Below, one piece after another: positions 14,209 to 23,127 of a DNA stretch of 36,177 bases. This DNA comes from Candidatus Obscuribacterales bacterium (GTDB lineage: Bacteria; Cyanobacteriota; Vampirovibrionia; Obscuribacterales; Obscuribacteraceae). The stretch spans positions 1-36,177 of the forward strand of contig JAKFVQ010000031.1 of assembly GCA_021732085.1 (NCBI GenBank), read 5' to 3'. The notes beneath the pieces were generated by a model. The model ran no database searches and was not told the DNA's origin. It saw only the letters and a list, made by a program, of their open reading frames with translations. The translations under genes and the position numbers were made by a program. Numbering within the stretch: the stretch's first letter is position 1; each line of letters starts with the position of its first letter.

Positions 14209-16467
14209 ATGAATTTTCAGCCAAACGATGTAATCGACGAGCGCTACCGCGTTGTGTCGATACTCGGTTCTGGCGCGTCCGGTACTGTTTATCTGGCAGA
14301 GGACGAGCTTTTGAAGCGTTTGATGTCGGTCAAAGTGTTAAGCGGTGAATCAGCATCCAGGGCGGAAAAGGCGGAGCGGTTTCATCGCGAGGCAAAGATT
14401 CTGAGCCAGCTAAACCATCCTAACATTGTCTCAATTCATCGCTATGGTTTTCTCCAGGACGGGAGTCCCTACCTGGTGTTGGACTTTGTTGAGGGTCATT
14501 CGCTGCGCCATTTGATTGAACAAGAGAAAAGATTTAGTCTTCAAAAGTCCGCCGATATTGTTCGCCAGATTTGCGTGGGATTAAAAGCTGCAGCCGAAAA
14601 GGGCATTGTTCACAGAGACCTGAAGCCGGAGAATATTCTTGTCGCAAACGAGAGTAATGATTGGCAAATCAAAATCATTGACTTTGGTTTGTGCAAACAA
14701 ATCTCGCTCGAAACTGATCCGGATCGCATTAAGAGCCCGATGCTTACGCAAACAGGCATGACGATGGGTACACTTGCATACATGAGTCCTGAGCAGCGCG
14801 TTGGACACAAAGTGGATTGGCGTACTGATGTCTATGCGTTGGGTTGTATTTTCTTCGAATTGTTGACCGGTGATTCGCCTTTAACTTCTGCCGGGTCCGC
14901 CAACTCGTTACTGCTGCCGAAGCTCGAAGTGTTGTTTGAGAAGAAGGATAAAGCATCCGCTGAGATTGATGCGTTTATCGAAAGGTGCACGGCACCAATT
15001 GCCTCCAACCGATTTGAGAGTCATGATAATTTGCTCCTTTCACTTGATTCTTTAGTTAGAACGAATCCTGAATGGAGTCTTTCTAATAGGCAGAAAGACA
15101 GCGGTTCAGGTTTCATCAAGCTTGCAATTATTGGTTGTGGAATCATTGGTATTTTGTTGCTCGGACTGAATTTACTTTCTCCTTTAATTCATGGCAAGCA
15201 GCTCGCCAAGAGTACATCGCAGTTTCAGACTGACCTTAATGCACGATTGAGTACAGGCAAAATTACAGGTATTGGAGCTGATGCCAAAGTCTTTTTTAAC
15301 TCCTTCCAATTCCAGGATGCAACTGAGAAAAGGAGGTTTGAATATGACGTCTTCAAAAGAGTACGAAATCATAATGCGCAAAAGCACGACCCGAACGACA
15401 ATGCGTCCCTTATAGCGATAGATGTTCTGAAAGCTCTTGTTAGAGAAGGGCGCGACTATGCCTTAAGAAAGGCATCGCCTCCAGATGATTTCTGCGATTG
15501 CGTTGATGATGTGACTTACTATCTGGCTCAAACTGCTCATAGTCAAAAGCTTTGGGTAAAAATATATGAGGCCTCCAATGATCAGACACCGCAAGTTGAT
15601 GATCATGATGTGTTGAAGCGATTCGTGCCTGGCCCAGAGTTATATGTGTTGCGAGCCAAGTCTGCTGTGGAAGCCGGAGTGTCATCGGTACCGGAAATAA
15701 AACAGCTGGTTGTGCAGAATTTTTCCGGCGCGCTTGCACGGTACTCGTTGCAATTGTCGTCTGCTTCGGGAGCTCAAAAGGCTTCCATACTTAAGAACAT
15801 GCGAATCTATTCCAATGAGATCATCAAGATTTCTAAACCAACCTTTTACTTTGGTCTCTTTCTTGGAAATTACTTCCTTGCCGAAACTTGCTTGGAGCAA
15901 ATTAAGTCAGCGAACTTTGCATCTGAAAAGCTGAGACTTACAGATGAGCTGTGGAAGACTTATCATCGGTGTCGAGATGCAGTGCGAACCGACGCCGCGG
16001 AAATTGAGAGTTTTGAGTTTCAAAAAATGCAATCTTTGCTTTTGAAATTGGCGCCTCTTATTCCTGACCAATTTTCTGCTCTTCGTTCAAAAGTTCAGGC
16101 CCTAGATGAATTGAATAAGATAACGTCTGATCATCTGTTCCTGGCAGAAAAGTTCAAAGACATTGCGCTTTCGCAGTTCCTGTTAGAGGCGTCTGCTCCT
16201 GACAAAAAGCAAATCCAGAGGAAGTTTGAAGAAGAAAACGTTGCTTCCGGAGCCTTTCTTGGGGCGAACGTCTATGTGAAGGAGTTCTATGATGCGGCTT
16301 TCCACGGGCATCTAGTAGCGTACAAGGCCGCTCTGCTCAGAAATGATGCAGCAGCTGCCGCTAGGGAATCCAAACTGGCGGCCGAGTTTGCCAAGAAGTC
16401 TGGTGCTATGTCTGAGCAATTTTTCCAAATCCTAAAAGGTGCGCAGAATCGTAATTACCCTAAGTAG
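14209..16467 (+). CDS. Membrane Ser/Thr protein kinase with extracytoplasmic domain
   Basis: 752 aa, PknB/Hanks-type kinase. The N-terminal kinase domain (about 13-270) has GSGASG (20-25), the lysine K42, E61, HRDLKPEN (135-142), DFG (158-160) and SPE (193-195), so it should be active. A single membrane helix spans about 302-327 (FIKLAIIGCGIIGILLLGLN). The remaining 425 residues would lie outside the cytoplasm. They contain no PASTA repeats and look helical, with no recognised domain, so the ligand is unknown. Start: ATG 22 bases after the PNP stop; the ribosome site is weak (GGTTCCGGAATCC), consistent with operon readthrough. Its place behind deoB and PNP suggests it could respond to nutrient state, but this is only context. 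Confidence 0.92.
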   Translation: MNFQPNDVIDERYRVVSILGSGASGTVYLAEDELLKRLMSVKVLSGESASRAEKAERFHREAKILSQLNHPNIVSIHRYGFLQDGSPYLVLDFVEGHSLRHLIEQEKRFSLQKSADIVRQICVGLKAAAEKGIVHRDLKPENILVANESNDWQIKIIDFGLCKQISLETDPDRIKSPMLTQTGMTMGTLAYMSPEQRVGHKVDWRTDVYALGCIFFELLTGDSPLTSAGSANSLLLPKLEVLFEKKDKASAEIDAFIERCTAPIASNRFESHDNLLLSLDSLVRTNPEWSLSNRQKDSGSGFIKLAIIGCGIIGILLLGLNLLSPLIHGKQLAKSTSQFQTDLNARLSTGKITGIGADAKVFFNSFQFQDATEKRRFEYDVFKRVRNHNAQKHDPNDNASLIAIDVLKALVREGRDYALRKASPPDDFCDCVDDVTYYLAQTAHSQKLWVKIYEASNDQTPQVDDHDVLKRFVPGPELYVLRAKSAVEAGVSSVPEIKQLVVQNFSGALARYSLQLSSASGAQKASILKNMRIYSNEIIKISKPTFYFGLFLGNYFLAETCLEQIKSANFASEKLRLTDELWKTYHRCRDAVRTDAAEIESFEFQKMQSLLLKLAPLIPDQFSALRSKVQALDELNKITSDHLFLAEKFKDIALSQFLLEASAPDKKQIQRKFEEENVASGAFLGANVYVKEFYDAAFHGHLVAYKAALLRNDAAAAARESKLAAEFAKKSGAMSEQFFQILKGAQNRNYPK

Positions 16468-16470
16468 GGT
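16457..16470. repeat. Short palindrome at the end of the kinase gene
   Basis: ACCCTA-AG-TAGGGT is a perfect six-base inverted repeat that includes the kinase stop codon and lies 21 bases before the TTGACA box. It may be an operator for the 16599 gene, or chance. Confidence 0.3.
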
Positions 16471-16491
16471 TAGGAAGATTAAATCTTTCGC

Positions 16492-16522
16492 TTGACAATA
16501 GGGGTATTTTTAGCGATATGAT
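16492..16522 (+). promoter_or_regulatory. Candidate sigma70-type promoter of the 16599 gene
   Basis: A perfect TTGACA (16492-16497) and TATGAT (16517-16522) are separated by 19 bases, longer than the ideal 17. The transcript would have a leader of about 70 bases containing the hairpin at 16571-16593. Confidence 0.5.
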
Positions 16523-16570
16523 TCGGGCAGGCAGTGGTTCGTAGTCTGTTTGCCCTCATCCTCGCTCGCT

Positions 16571-16593
16571 TGGCAGCGTTCTGCCAGTTTTTT
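16571..16593 (+). terminator. Hairpin with T-run directly before a start codon
   Basis: TGGCAG-CGTT-CTGCCA is followed by GTTTTTT, a compact intrinsic-terminator layout, and the ATG at 16599 comes five bases later. No ribosome site precedes that ATG. It could end the kinase operon, attenuate the downstream gene, or both. Confidence 0.5.
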
Positions 16594-16598
16594 GAAAA

Positions 16599-16994
16599 AT
16601 GAGAAAACGAATCCTTCTTCAATCTTTTTTGGCGGTTTTAGCTTCTTTTAGCCTGCCTATCTTTGCTTTGGCCGATGGCGCCAATGTCTCTTACGAATAC
16701 CAGAGCAATTACAATCAGCTCCTCGGTCAGCGGCAGCGTTTGATGGATAATCGCGCCATTGCTATCAGGAATTTGACCCAATGCGATTCCTGGCTGAAGC
16801 AAATTGACAATGCGCTGAAGTCCAATTCGCCCGTCTTGGATCCGACCAAGCTCCAATCTTCGCGTACTTTCTTGATGAATATGCGGGCAAAATTCCAGAA
16901 GGATCTGGATTACGCCGAGCTGTCAATAGTCAACGTCAACAAAGATTTGGCATGGCTGGAAGGCGAAATGAAGCACTTCGCTGCGATGAGATAG
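16599..16994 (+). CDS. Small secreted coiled-coil protein of unknown function
   Basis: 131 aa, not recognised. A signal peptide is seen at 1-25 (MRKRILLQSFLAVLASFSLPIFALA). The mature part is almost wholly helical and hydrophilic with heptad-like spacing (YNQLLGQRQRLMDNRAIAIRNL and RAKFQKDLDYAELSIVNVNKDL), so a periplasmic coiled coil is likely. There is no cysteine pair or enzyme motif. The start lacks a ribosome site and follows a terminator-like hairpin, so translation may be weak or conditional. A candidate promoter lies about 80 bases upstream. It converges on the leftward Ala-rich gene at 17052-17498. Confidence 0.7.
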   Translation: MRKRILLQSFLAVLASFSLPIFALADGANVSYEYQSNYNQLLGQRQRLMDNRAIAIRNLTQCDSWLKQIDNALKSNSPVLDPTKLQSSRTFLMNMRAKFQKDLDYAELSIVNVNKDLAWLEGEMKHFAAMR

Positions 16995-17051
16995 CGCAGA
17001 AATCTAGCTACAGGGACTTTGTCTTGCTATGCGTACGCTTTGGCCTGCGCG

Positions 17052-17498
17052 CTAGTTGAGAAACTTGCCTAGCTGCCCTTTACCTTGCTTGAGATATTTA
17101 TCGCCATATTTCTTGGCGTATTTTTCACTCTCAACTGCCGCTCGATGCATTAGTTTGTGCTTTAAATTGGGTTTATCGGCCGCTGGGTTAGCGCCTGCCG
17201 CTGCTGGGGACGCAGCCGTTGCTGCAACTGCAGGCGTCGCAGTGACCGGAGTTGCGTTTGTTGCTGTTGCCGTGGCTGCTGGTGATGCAGGCTTTGCTGG
17301 AGTGGCCGGAATCGCCCCGGTCGCTGCTGGCGTAGCTGCTCCAGAATGTAAGAGCTTGGATCCTATCCCGCCAGCTTGTTTGAAAAGTTGTCCCTTGCCC
17401 GAGCCGAGCGCTTTATTCATAACCTTTTCTATGTCATTAGCCATGACAGTTTGCACTGACATGGCTAATAAAATCCCTAACGCAAATCCTGTTTTCAT
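17052..17498 (-). CDS. Secreted Ala/Pro/Thr-rich protein of unknown function
   Basis: 148 aa, not recognised. The signal peptide MKTGFALGILLAMSVQTVMA is followed by a Gly/Lys-rich segment (SGKGQLFKQAGG). Residues 53-110 are low complexity, built of Ala, Pro and Thr, and probably an extended linker. The basic C terminus (KLMHRAAVESEKYAKKYGDK) is helical. Overall it looks like a two-headed linker protein of the periplasm or cell surface. Start: ATG at 17498 with TTGAGGT seven bases upstream. Codons in the Ala/Pro run are mixed, so the run is not a simple nucleotide repeat. It lies downstream of the ABC exporter in the same direction, separated by a hairpin at 17590-17615. Confidence 0.7.
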   Translation of the reverse strand: MKTGFALGILLAMSVQTVMANDIEKVMNKALGSGKGQLFKQAGGIGSKLLHSGAATPAATGAIPATPAKPASPAATATATNATPVTATPAVAATAASPAAAGANPAADKPNLKHKLMHRAAVESEKYAKKYGDKYLKQGKGQLGKFLN

Positions 17499-17589
17499 AT
17501 TTGCGACCTCAAATCACCACCGCACTAATGATGTGCCCGTCATAATGGAAATTTGTCGCCTATGAGCATAACCGAGTTTTTAACCTATA

Positions 17590-17615
17590 GGATGCGCCAC
17601 GGGGGTGGAGCATCC
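17590..17615. terminator. Hairpin after the ABC exporter gene
   Basis: Eleven-base arms (GGATGCGCCAC and GTGGAGCATCC) pair with one mismatch, seven bases past the ABC gene stop. No T-run follows on either strand, so terminator activity is uncertain; RNA processing or stabilisation is possible. Confidence 0.4.
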
Positions 17616-17622
17616 AGGCAAG

Positions 17623-19404
17623 CTAGCTATTAGGCTGGACGTTAAATTGGTTTGTTGGATTCGGGTGAAAGGAGACTGCATCTGTTTGATTGTTTTTCAA
17701 AGATTCAACCGAATTCGTTGCCCAAGTACCGTCCACCTTCAGGTCCAACAAAGTTTTGTGGTATTGGTTCAAGCTAGGTCTGTGTCCTACGCTGACATAG
17801 TTGATGCCACGCTCTGCAAGTAGTTTGTACAGGCGCTCTTCATTTGCTATGTCCAGAGCACTTGTCGCTTCGTCAAGAATTGCAAGTTGAGCGTTGCTCA
17901 GCAATAAGCGAGCAAATGCAAGTCTTTGTTGCTCACCGAGCGATAGGACGTCCGGCCAATGCAGTTCAACATCTAGCCCGCCCACACGTTCCGGCAGGTC
18001 GGCAAGATTTACTTGCTTCAAAACAGCATGTAATTTTGTGTCGTCAATGTCGGATTCAAAACGAGGGTAGGTCAACTGTTCACGCAGAGAACCTAGTACC
18101 ATGTAGGGTCTTTGTGGGATGAATGCCATGCTGGCAAGCGGTGGTCTTGTGAGTTTGCCTGAACCGTTGTTCCAGAGGCCGGCTATTGTGCGCAGCACAG
18201 ATGTTTTACCTGCGCCACTTGGGCCTGTTATGAGGAGGCGTTTTGCCTCGGCTGGAGCAAGCGAAAGCTTCTCAACGAGTGTTTGTTTGTTACCAGGTGT
18301 TTTAACTGTGACAGAATCCAATTTAAGCTCCGGTCCAGTCTCTTCTGCTTGAACTCGCGCCACAGCATCATCGGCGTTCCGTTTCTCAAGCGCTTCCTGA
18401 AAAGTGCCAAGACGTTTGGTCTGGGCAACTAATCCTGTAATACTTTCGAAGGATGTTATAACAAGCGATAGCGCGCTCAATATTTGACCGAACGCCATAT
18501 CCGCCTGTGTTTGTACTCCGAAGGGCACCTTGCCGGCAAAGTAGAGCGGCGCAATCATCAATGATGGAATCAGGACGATCATATAGTTGTAGCCCGTCGT
18601 CAGGAATCCAACGTTTCTTTGCCAACCGATTAAGGCATTGTAGTTCTGCACGGCTTCTGCAAAACGAGCGCTGATGCGTTTTGATTCGTGAGCTTCGCCC
18701 TGGTGGAATGCAATTGATTCAACGTTGTTTCGAACATGGATAAGGTTGTAGCGGAAGTTAGCTTCTTTCCTTAATTGATCGAATTTTAAGCCCACCAGGC
18801 GGCGTCCCATCCACACTGTTGCAATCGTGCCTGCCAGCGCGTACGCAAATACGACAGCAACCATCTGGTGAGAGATGTTCCACAGAATGTACATGAACGA
18901 GAAAAACGTGATAATCGAACTCAAAATATTTAAGAAGAGACTGAGCGCACCAGATGTGAAGTCGCGCACATCCTGAGCAATACGTTCATCCGGGTTATCT
19001 ATCTCTGCATCATTATTGAGTCGGTAGTAGTTCTTGTTTGCAAGATATTTGGCAAGCATGTGCTCTGTCAGCCAGGTTCGCCAGTGAAGTCCTAGCTTGT
19101 CCACTACCCAAGAGTAGAGGACGACGATGGGTGTGCCGATGACAAACACGCCGAAATATATTGCCAACATCTTGTAGAAAACTGGTTGGTCCTTAGCGGA
19201 AAGCGCAGTCATGAATTCGCCTGCGACATGGTTGATTACGATGTTGAGACCATTTACTGCGACCAGCAAAAGAAGTAAGCCGGCCAACAGTCCATAAGCT
19301 TTCCCTTTGACGTCCGATGTCCAGTAGGGTTGTGCTACAGCACTGAATTGCTGCCAGATCGCTTTTGCCGTCTCGAAATTTGAGCGGAGTTTCTCTGAAA
19401 TCAT
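17623..19404 (-). CDS. ABC transporter, fused permease-ATPase (SbmA/YddA/Rv1819c-like)
   Basis: 593 aa half-transporter, probably a homodimer in the inner membrane. The N-terminal permease (about 36-330) has roughly six membrane segments and the NPDERIAQDVRDF element (137-149) typical of the SbmA/BacA and ABCD branch. The ATPase domain has Walker A GPSGAGKTS (394-402), signature LSLGEQQR (487-494), Walker B LAILDE (507-512) and switch H541. Relatives move vitamin B12, peptides or acyl-CoA; the substrate here cannot be told. Start: ATG at 19404 with AAGGGA seven bases upstream. It is divergent from the 19698 gene. The last 40 residues (Asn/Thr/Pro-rich) extend beyond the usual ATPase end. Confidence 0.92.
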   Translation of the reverse strand: MISEKLRSNFETAKAIWQQFSAVAQPYWTSDVKGKAYGLLAGLLLLLVAVNGLNIVINHVAGEFMTALSAKDQPVFYKMLAIYFGVFVIGTPIVVLYSWVVDKLGLHWRTWLTEHMLAKYLANKNYYRLNNDAEIDNPDERIAQDVRDFTSGALSLFLNILSSIITFFSFMYILWNISHQMVAVVFAYALAGTIATVWMGRRLVGLKFDQLRKEANFRYNLIHVRNNVESIAFHQGEAHESKRISARFAEAVQNYNALIGWQRNVGFLTTGYNYMIVLIPSLMIAPLYFAGKVPFGVQTQADMAFGQILSALSLVITSFESITGLVAQTKRLGTFQEALEKRNADDAVARVQAEETGPELKLDSVTVKTPGNKQTLVEKLSLAPAEAKRLLITGPSGAGKTSVLRTIAGLWNNGSGKLTRPPLASMAFIPQRPYMVLGSLREQLTYPRFESDIDDTKLHAVLKQVNLADLPERVGGLDVELHWPDVLSLGEQQRLAFARLLLSNAQLAILDEATSALDIANEERLYKLLAERGINYVSVGHRPSLNQYHKTLLDLKVDGTWATNSVESLKNNQTDAVSFHPNPTNQFNVQPNS

Positions 19405-19697
19405 TTCGTGTTCCCTTGCACCATTGGTGGTGCTTCCTTGAAGAGCTGCAAGCAGAACGAGCTTACGCAGAAGGTCTTGGCAAGGTGTCCGGCAGCCTTT
19501 CTGCGTATGTTGTTTGTGCGGTCGATGCTTCTAATTGACGACTGCTTGGCAAGGAGGTTTCCAAGGAGGGGTCAAGTTTTGTGACACTGCTGAAGGGGAT
19601 CGTCGACGTAAACTTCTTGCCAATCTGATATGAGATTAGAACCATTTAGGCTTGGGTTTAAGCATGGTAAGCTGATCCCATTCGCAAAGTGATTAAT

Positions 19698-20984
19698 ATG
19701 AACAGGAAACGTAATCAAGTTGTAGTGCTTCTCTCGGTGTTGTGCGGCATCGGAATTTGCCCCTCGCCTGTTTCTGCTGGTGATATTACCGGCGGTGCCA
19801 ATGTGCTTCCCAATAATGCAAAGCTGGCAGTTAGCAACAAGGATGCGCTACAGGTAGTTGCTCCTCAGTCGTCCACTGATGCAGACGAAATGGAGTTGGA
19901 TACTGACGAAGATCCCGAAGATGCAAAAGTGCTGGTTTCCGGTCATGGAGTATTCCTGGGCAAAACTGCTAGCACCATAAAAAAGAGCGACAAGCAATTC
20001 ATTCTTTCGCTCGAGCCTGGTACAGTCCTGGAAGGCAGCATCAACAATGCTGACGGCGACCCGTTCTTAAATCAAGAGATTTTGACCCTAGTCAAGTCAG
20101 CCCTCGAGAATAATGCCAATTCGAGGAATGCGGATAAGGCTGTTAGACGCTACAGCACCGCGGCGTCAAAAACGGCAGCCAAATCAAAAGACGCTATCAA
20201 CATTATTGTCCCTTATCGCGGGTTCGAGAGTTCCTCCGAAGCCGGTGACATCATTCTCGAAGAGAAGCTGAAACTGAAGAGTCTTGCCGCCGCAGAATGG
20301 GCTAAGCAGAAAGAACTTGATGATACCCAGTTGAACGTGGCAAGCTCCATGATGGAAGCTGCTATGGGCTTTGGTACCAAAGATGAAAATCAACAGCTGA
20401 AGATGCTGATGCGCGCTCACAAAAAATTGAGTGATTTGGTCGGTACAGATCTTGCTCAAGATACGGTCAGCAAGCTAGCTGCTTGGAAGAAGCGCATCGC
20501 CGAGCCTAAAGGCATTTTTGAGGCAGAGCTTTGGGCTCCCGCCGAGCAGGAAGAAAAGATCAAAGCCCTTGTCGAAGCCGCATCTAAGCGAGATGCCGTT
20601 ATGCTTAAGATTGAAAAAACAGTCAAGAAATACAATCACAAAAGCAAAGCTGCTATGGCTGCCGGAAAAATTATCGAGGGAGGTCTGGGCGCAGCTTGCC
20701 TAGTGCCTAGCTTCGTCGGCCCGGGTGCGCAGGTGGCTTTGACGGCTTACGAAATGGCTACCGGCGGTTCTGAAGAAAACAAACTACTGCGCCAAATCTA
20801 TCTCGGCAAGCGCAGAGAAAGTCGCATGAGAATGCTGGAGCGCAAGGCACAACTGGCGCTTCATAACTACGAAGTCGGCAAGGCCTCGCACAATCTAGTG
20901 CTAATGGCCGTGTCTGAATCTATTTTGGACGAGATGGCTGGTGAAGCTGTTTCTGGGCAAGTCCTGGGCGCTGACATCATCTAA
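19698..20984 (+). CDS. Secreted helical protein of unknown function
   Basis: 428 aa, not recognised. Signal peptide at about 1-27 (MNRKRNQVVVLLSVLCGIGIC...VSA). Residues 55-75 are acidic (DADEMELDTDEDPEDAK). A short beta-like part (VLVSGHGVFLGKTAS, FILSLEPGTVLEGSIN) resembles the opening of a secretion- or pilus-associated beta domain, but that is weak. Residues 190-310 are long charged helices. A Gly/Ala-rich hydrophobic hairpin (about 330-355) could enter a membrane, and the C terminus is helical. The ATG at 19698 is preferred over the GTG at 19689, since it sits directly before the signal peptide; neither has a good ribosome site. It is divergent from the ABC exporter. The 269 bases after it, to 21253, hold nothing clear. 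Confidence 0.75.
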   Translation: MNRKRNQVVVLLSVLCGIGICPSPVSAGDITGGANVLPNNAKLAVSNKDALQVVAPQSSTDADEMELDTDEDPEDAKVLVSGHGVFLGKTASTIKKSDKQFILSLEPGTVLEGSINNADGDPFLNQEILTLVKSALENNANSRNADKAVRRYSTAASKTAAKSKDAINIIVPYRGFESSSEAGDIILEEKLKLKSLAAAEWAKQKELDDTQLNVASSMMEAAMGFGTKDENQQLKMLMRAHKKLSDLVGTDLAQDTVSKLAAWKKRIAEPKGIFEAELWAPAEQEEKIKALVEAASKRDAVMLKIEKTVKKYNHKSKAAMAAGKIIEGGLGAACLVPSFVGPGAQVALTAYEMATGGSEENKLLRQIYLGKRRESRMRMLERKAQLALHNYEVGKASHNLVLMAVSESILDEMAGEAVSGQVLGADII

Positions 20985-21253
20985 ATCACCGCTATAGAGT
21001 AGATCCGCGGTAAGCTGCTACTAGAGCTATTGTGCTACTGGCTTATGGGTTCTGGAGTGCATGCTGCTACACTGCAAATCGCGCGGAACATGCTAGACAT
21101 CTCGCTCTGATTGTTGAACATAAGATCTCATTTGCAAACACTGCGTGGATTCTCTGCTGGTGGCGCAGGCGCACAAAATTTGATCCCGCATTAATTCAGA
21201 AATGTACCAAACAATCAGCCTCTTAGTCCTGATTGAGCTTTTGTTCGCTTGGA

Positions 21254-22834
21254 TTAGGAACGCGTGCGTTCAGCCTGGCCGCGAGCCATAACAATTGCCT
21301 TTACTGGATCCAGCCGGCCAGCGCCCTGCTGAAGTGGCGAAGCTTCCGGCATCCTTTTGGCACTTCTCTCCAGCATGTCCTTTGTTTGCTTGAATGAGAT
21401 GTTCGGATTCTGATCAATCATGTTGGCTGTGGTGACAGCCACAAGCGGCGCTGAATATGATGTTCCAGATTTTGCTTTAGTATCAGAGATATTGCTTGGA
21501 ACGTCTTTTGATTGTGCAGTAATTGTCGGATGATAGCGTTCATTTCCGGGAGACGAGCGCTCCCAAATTCTGTCATCGTCTGGATTCTCTGGTGTTTGAT
21601 TCGTGTCATGACCACCGACACCAATCACATGATCACTTTGTGCGTAATAGTTGTATACCGAGCCATCGGCACGGTCACCTTCATTACCAGCACTGACAAC
21701 GATTACGGTGCCGTTTTCCGCTGCCTGACGAGTCGTTTCTCTATAGCGATCAATAGCCTGCTGGAATTCAGGGCTTTTGCTCACGGCTTCTTTTACATGA
21801 GGAACTAGAGCTTTTTCCATGGAGCTTTCCAGCTCAGCTGCCGGAATCGCAGTTTGTGCTTCTCTTTCATCCACCGTGTTTTTGTTGGAGGTTTTAGCTT
21901 GATTGATCCAATTTTCTCCGTTCTCTTTTCCAAGAACCTTTTCAATCGTCTCCCTGTTGGCTTCAGGCTCTTTGCGCAATTGTCCAGCAATAAACCCGGC
22001 TGTTGTGAGCTGCGAGTGTTCTTGCGAAATATTCAAAACACGCCTCTGCTGTCCTTGTCCATTTTCGGCCGAATTTTGATTTGCTTTGAGGTAATTATTC
22101 TCGATGAAATTCGATAAGTCTTTTACTGTTTGTGTGCTGTGGGCTGCGGCAAAATCGCTAAGTTGATTGGGACCCTTGAAATCAGACAAGTTCATCTGCC
22201 TCGATGATTCTTTGGGCTCGAAAGCACGAATATTCGCGCCCGGACTCATGCCATGTTCGGGGTCTGTTATTGTTTCTCTCACCTTTGCAAGGTGCTGTGG
22301 AGCTGAGCTGTAATAGGGTTCGTAAAGGTCAATTCCAGTCTTTGGGCTGCTTGTATCAATGCCAAGTTTCTTTAGGTCTTCTCTGGCTTTGGCTGCGTCC
22401 GATTTTGCCCCAGATGAATAAAGATTGTCGAAATCAACTAGTTCTGCGTTCTCCGCATTGATTGAAACCTTATCGTCCGGCGTTGGCTTCTCTGCCGGGG
22501 CCAGTGGTGCTTCTGGTTGTGTCTTAATTGCAGTTGTTTCATTTTTTTCTTGCCTGCCAGTTTGATTCGGGTTTGAGTGGCTCTCGCCTCTGGCAATGCC
22601 GAAAGGATTCTTTCCGTCGATTACATGTTCAACGGTGTTTCGTGCCCTTGAAGATTTGTTGTCAGTTGCGTCTCTGAGTGCCTTTGGGTCTGTGAATTGC
22701 TCTTGCGACAGTGCCTGTTTTCTATCTTCGGGTTTCTCTAATTCCCTGCTGCCTTCTTTTTTTTCCTCGGTATTCTCCGAATCGTCGCGCCGGGGCGCGT
22801 CGTCAATGCTTGTATCTTTGCGAGTCTCAGGCAT
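21254..22834 (-). CDS. Subtilase (S8-like) with divergent Asp and His motifs
   Basis: 526 aa. The first 120 residues are charged and low complexity (many Glu, Lys, Asp, Ser), with no signal peptide, so it may be cytoplasmic or exported by another route. The subtilisin core is recognisable: SPGANIRAFEP (like APGAxI), VLNISQE (like VINxS), VVSAGNEGD with the oxyanion Asn N384, and SGTSYSAPLVA with the catalytic Ser S459. The usual DTG and HGTxVAG motifs are absent; the best candidates are D134/D136 (LVDFDNLY) and H181 (APQHLAKVRET), which keep roughly the right spacing. Activity is therefore uncertain. Start: the ATG at 22834 (MPETRKD) has a weak site; a TTG at 22906 would add 24 residues. No other gene is obviously in its transcript. 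Confidence 0.8.
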   Translation of the reverse strand: MPETRKDTSIDDAPRRDDSENTEEKKEGSRELEKPEDRKQALSQEQFTDPKALRDATDNKSSRARNTVEHVIDGKNPFGIARGESHSNPNQTGRQEKNETTAIKTQPEAPLAPAEKPTPDDKVSINAENAELVDFDNLYSSGAKSDAAKAREDLKKLGIDTSSPKTGIDLYEPYYSSAPQHLAKVRETITDPEHGMSPGANIRAFEPKESSRQMNLSDFKGPNQLSDFAAAHSTQTVKDLSNFIENNYLKANQNSAENGQGQQRRVLNISQEHSQLTTAGFIAGQLRKEPEANRETIEKVLGKENGENWINQAKTSNKNTVDEREAQTAIPAAELESSMEKALVPHVKEAVSKSPEFQQAIDRYRETTRQAAENGTVIVVSAGNEGDRADGSVYNYYAQSDHVIGVGGHDTNQTPENPDDDRIWERSSPGNERYHPTITAQSKDVPSNISDTKAKSGTSYSAPLVAVTTANMIDQNPNISFKQTKDMLERSAKRMPEASPLQQGAGRLDPVKAIVMARGQAERTRS

Positions 22835-23087
22835 TGGCAGTATTCTCTGGCGAAGAGTCTGTTGACAATTTTCCCTCTTCTGCCTGTCTCTTAACGGTAT
22901 CAACAAGGCCTAGAAATTGAGGCAGTGTCTTGAATGAGAGCATAAATAAACTGAAGAACTCCTGAAAAGCATGTGTGAAGCTACAAAAAAGGCCTCATGG
23001 ATCTAAAAAAGGAGCTGAGATCTCAAAAAGAGGAAAAGAAGCGGCAAGAGTGTGTCCAAGATCAAAAAAATCCTGAAAAAGCGAAAA

Positions 23088-23113
23088 GCGACAGGAGTTG
23101 AACCTCCTGTCGC
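23088..23113 (-). terminator. Terminator of the M17-N-like gene
   Basis: Perfect ten-base arms (GCGACAGGAG and CTCCTGTCGC) enclose a TTGAAC loop. On the minus strand the stem is followed by TTTTCGCTTTTTC and later seven Ts. It lies 14 bases after the stop. Confidence 0.93.
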
Positions 23114-23127
23114 CTTCGCTGTTGTAC

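Noticed and set aside
22960..23087. A-rich stretch with repeated GATCT words
   Set aside because: It is mostly the T-rich tail of the 23088 terminator read on the other strand; no regular period was found.
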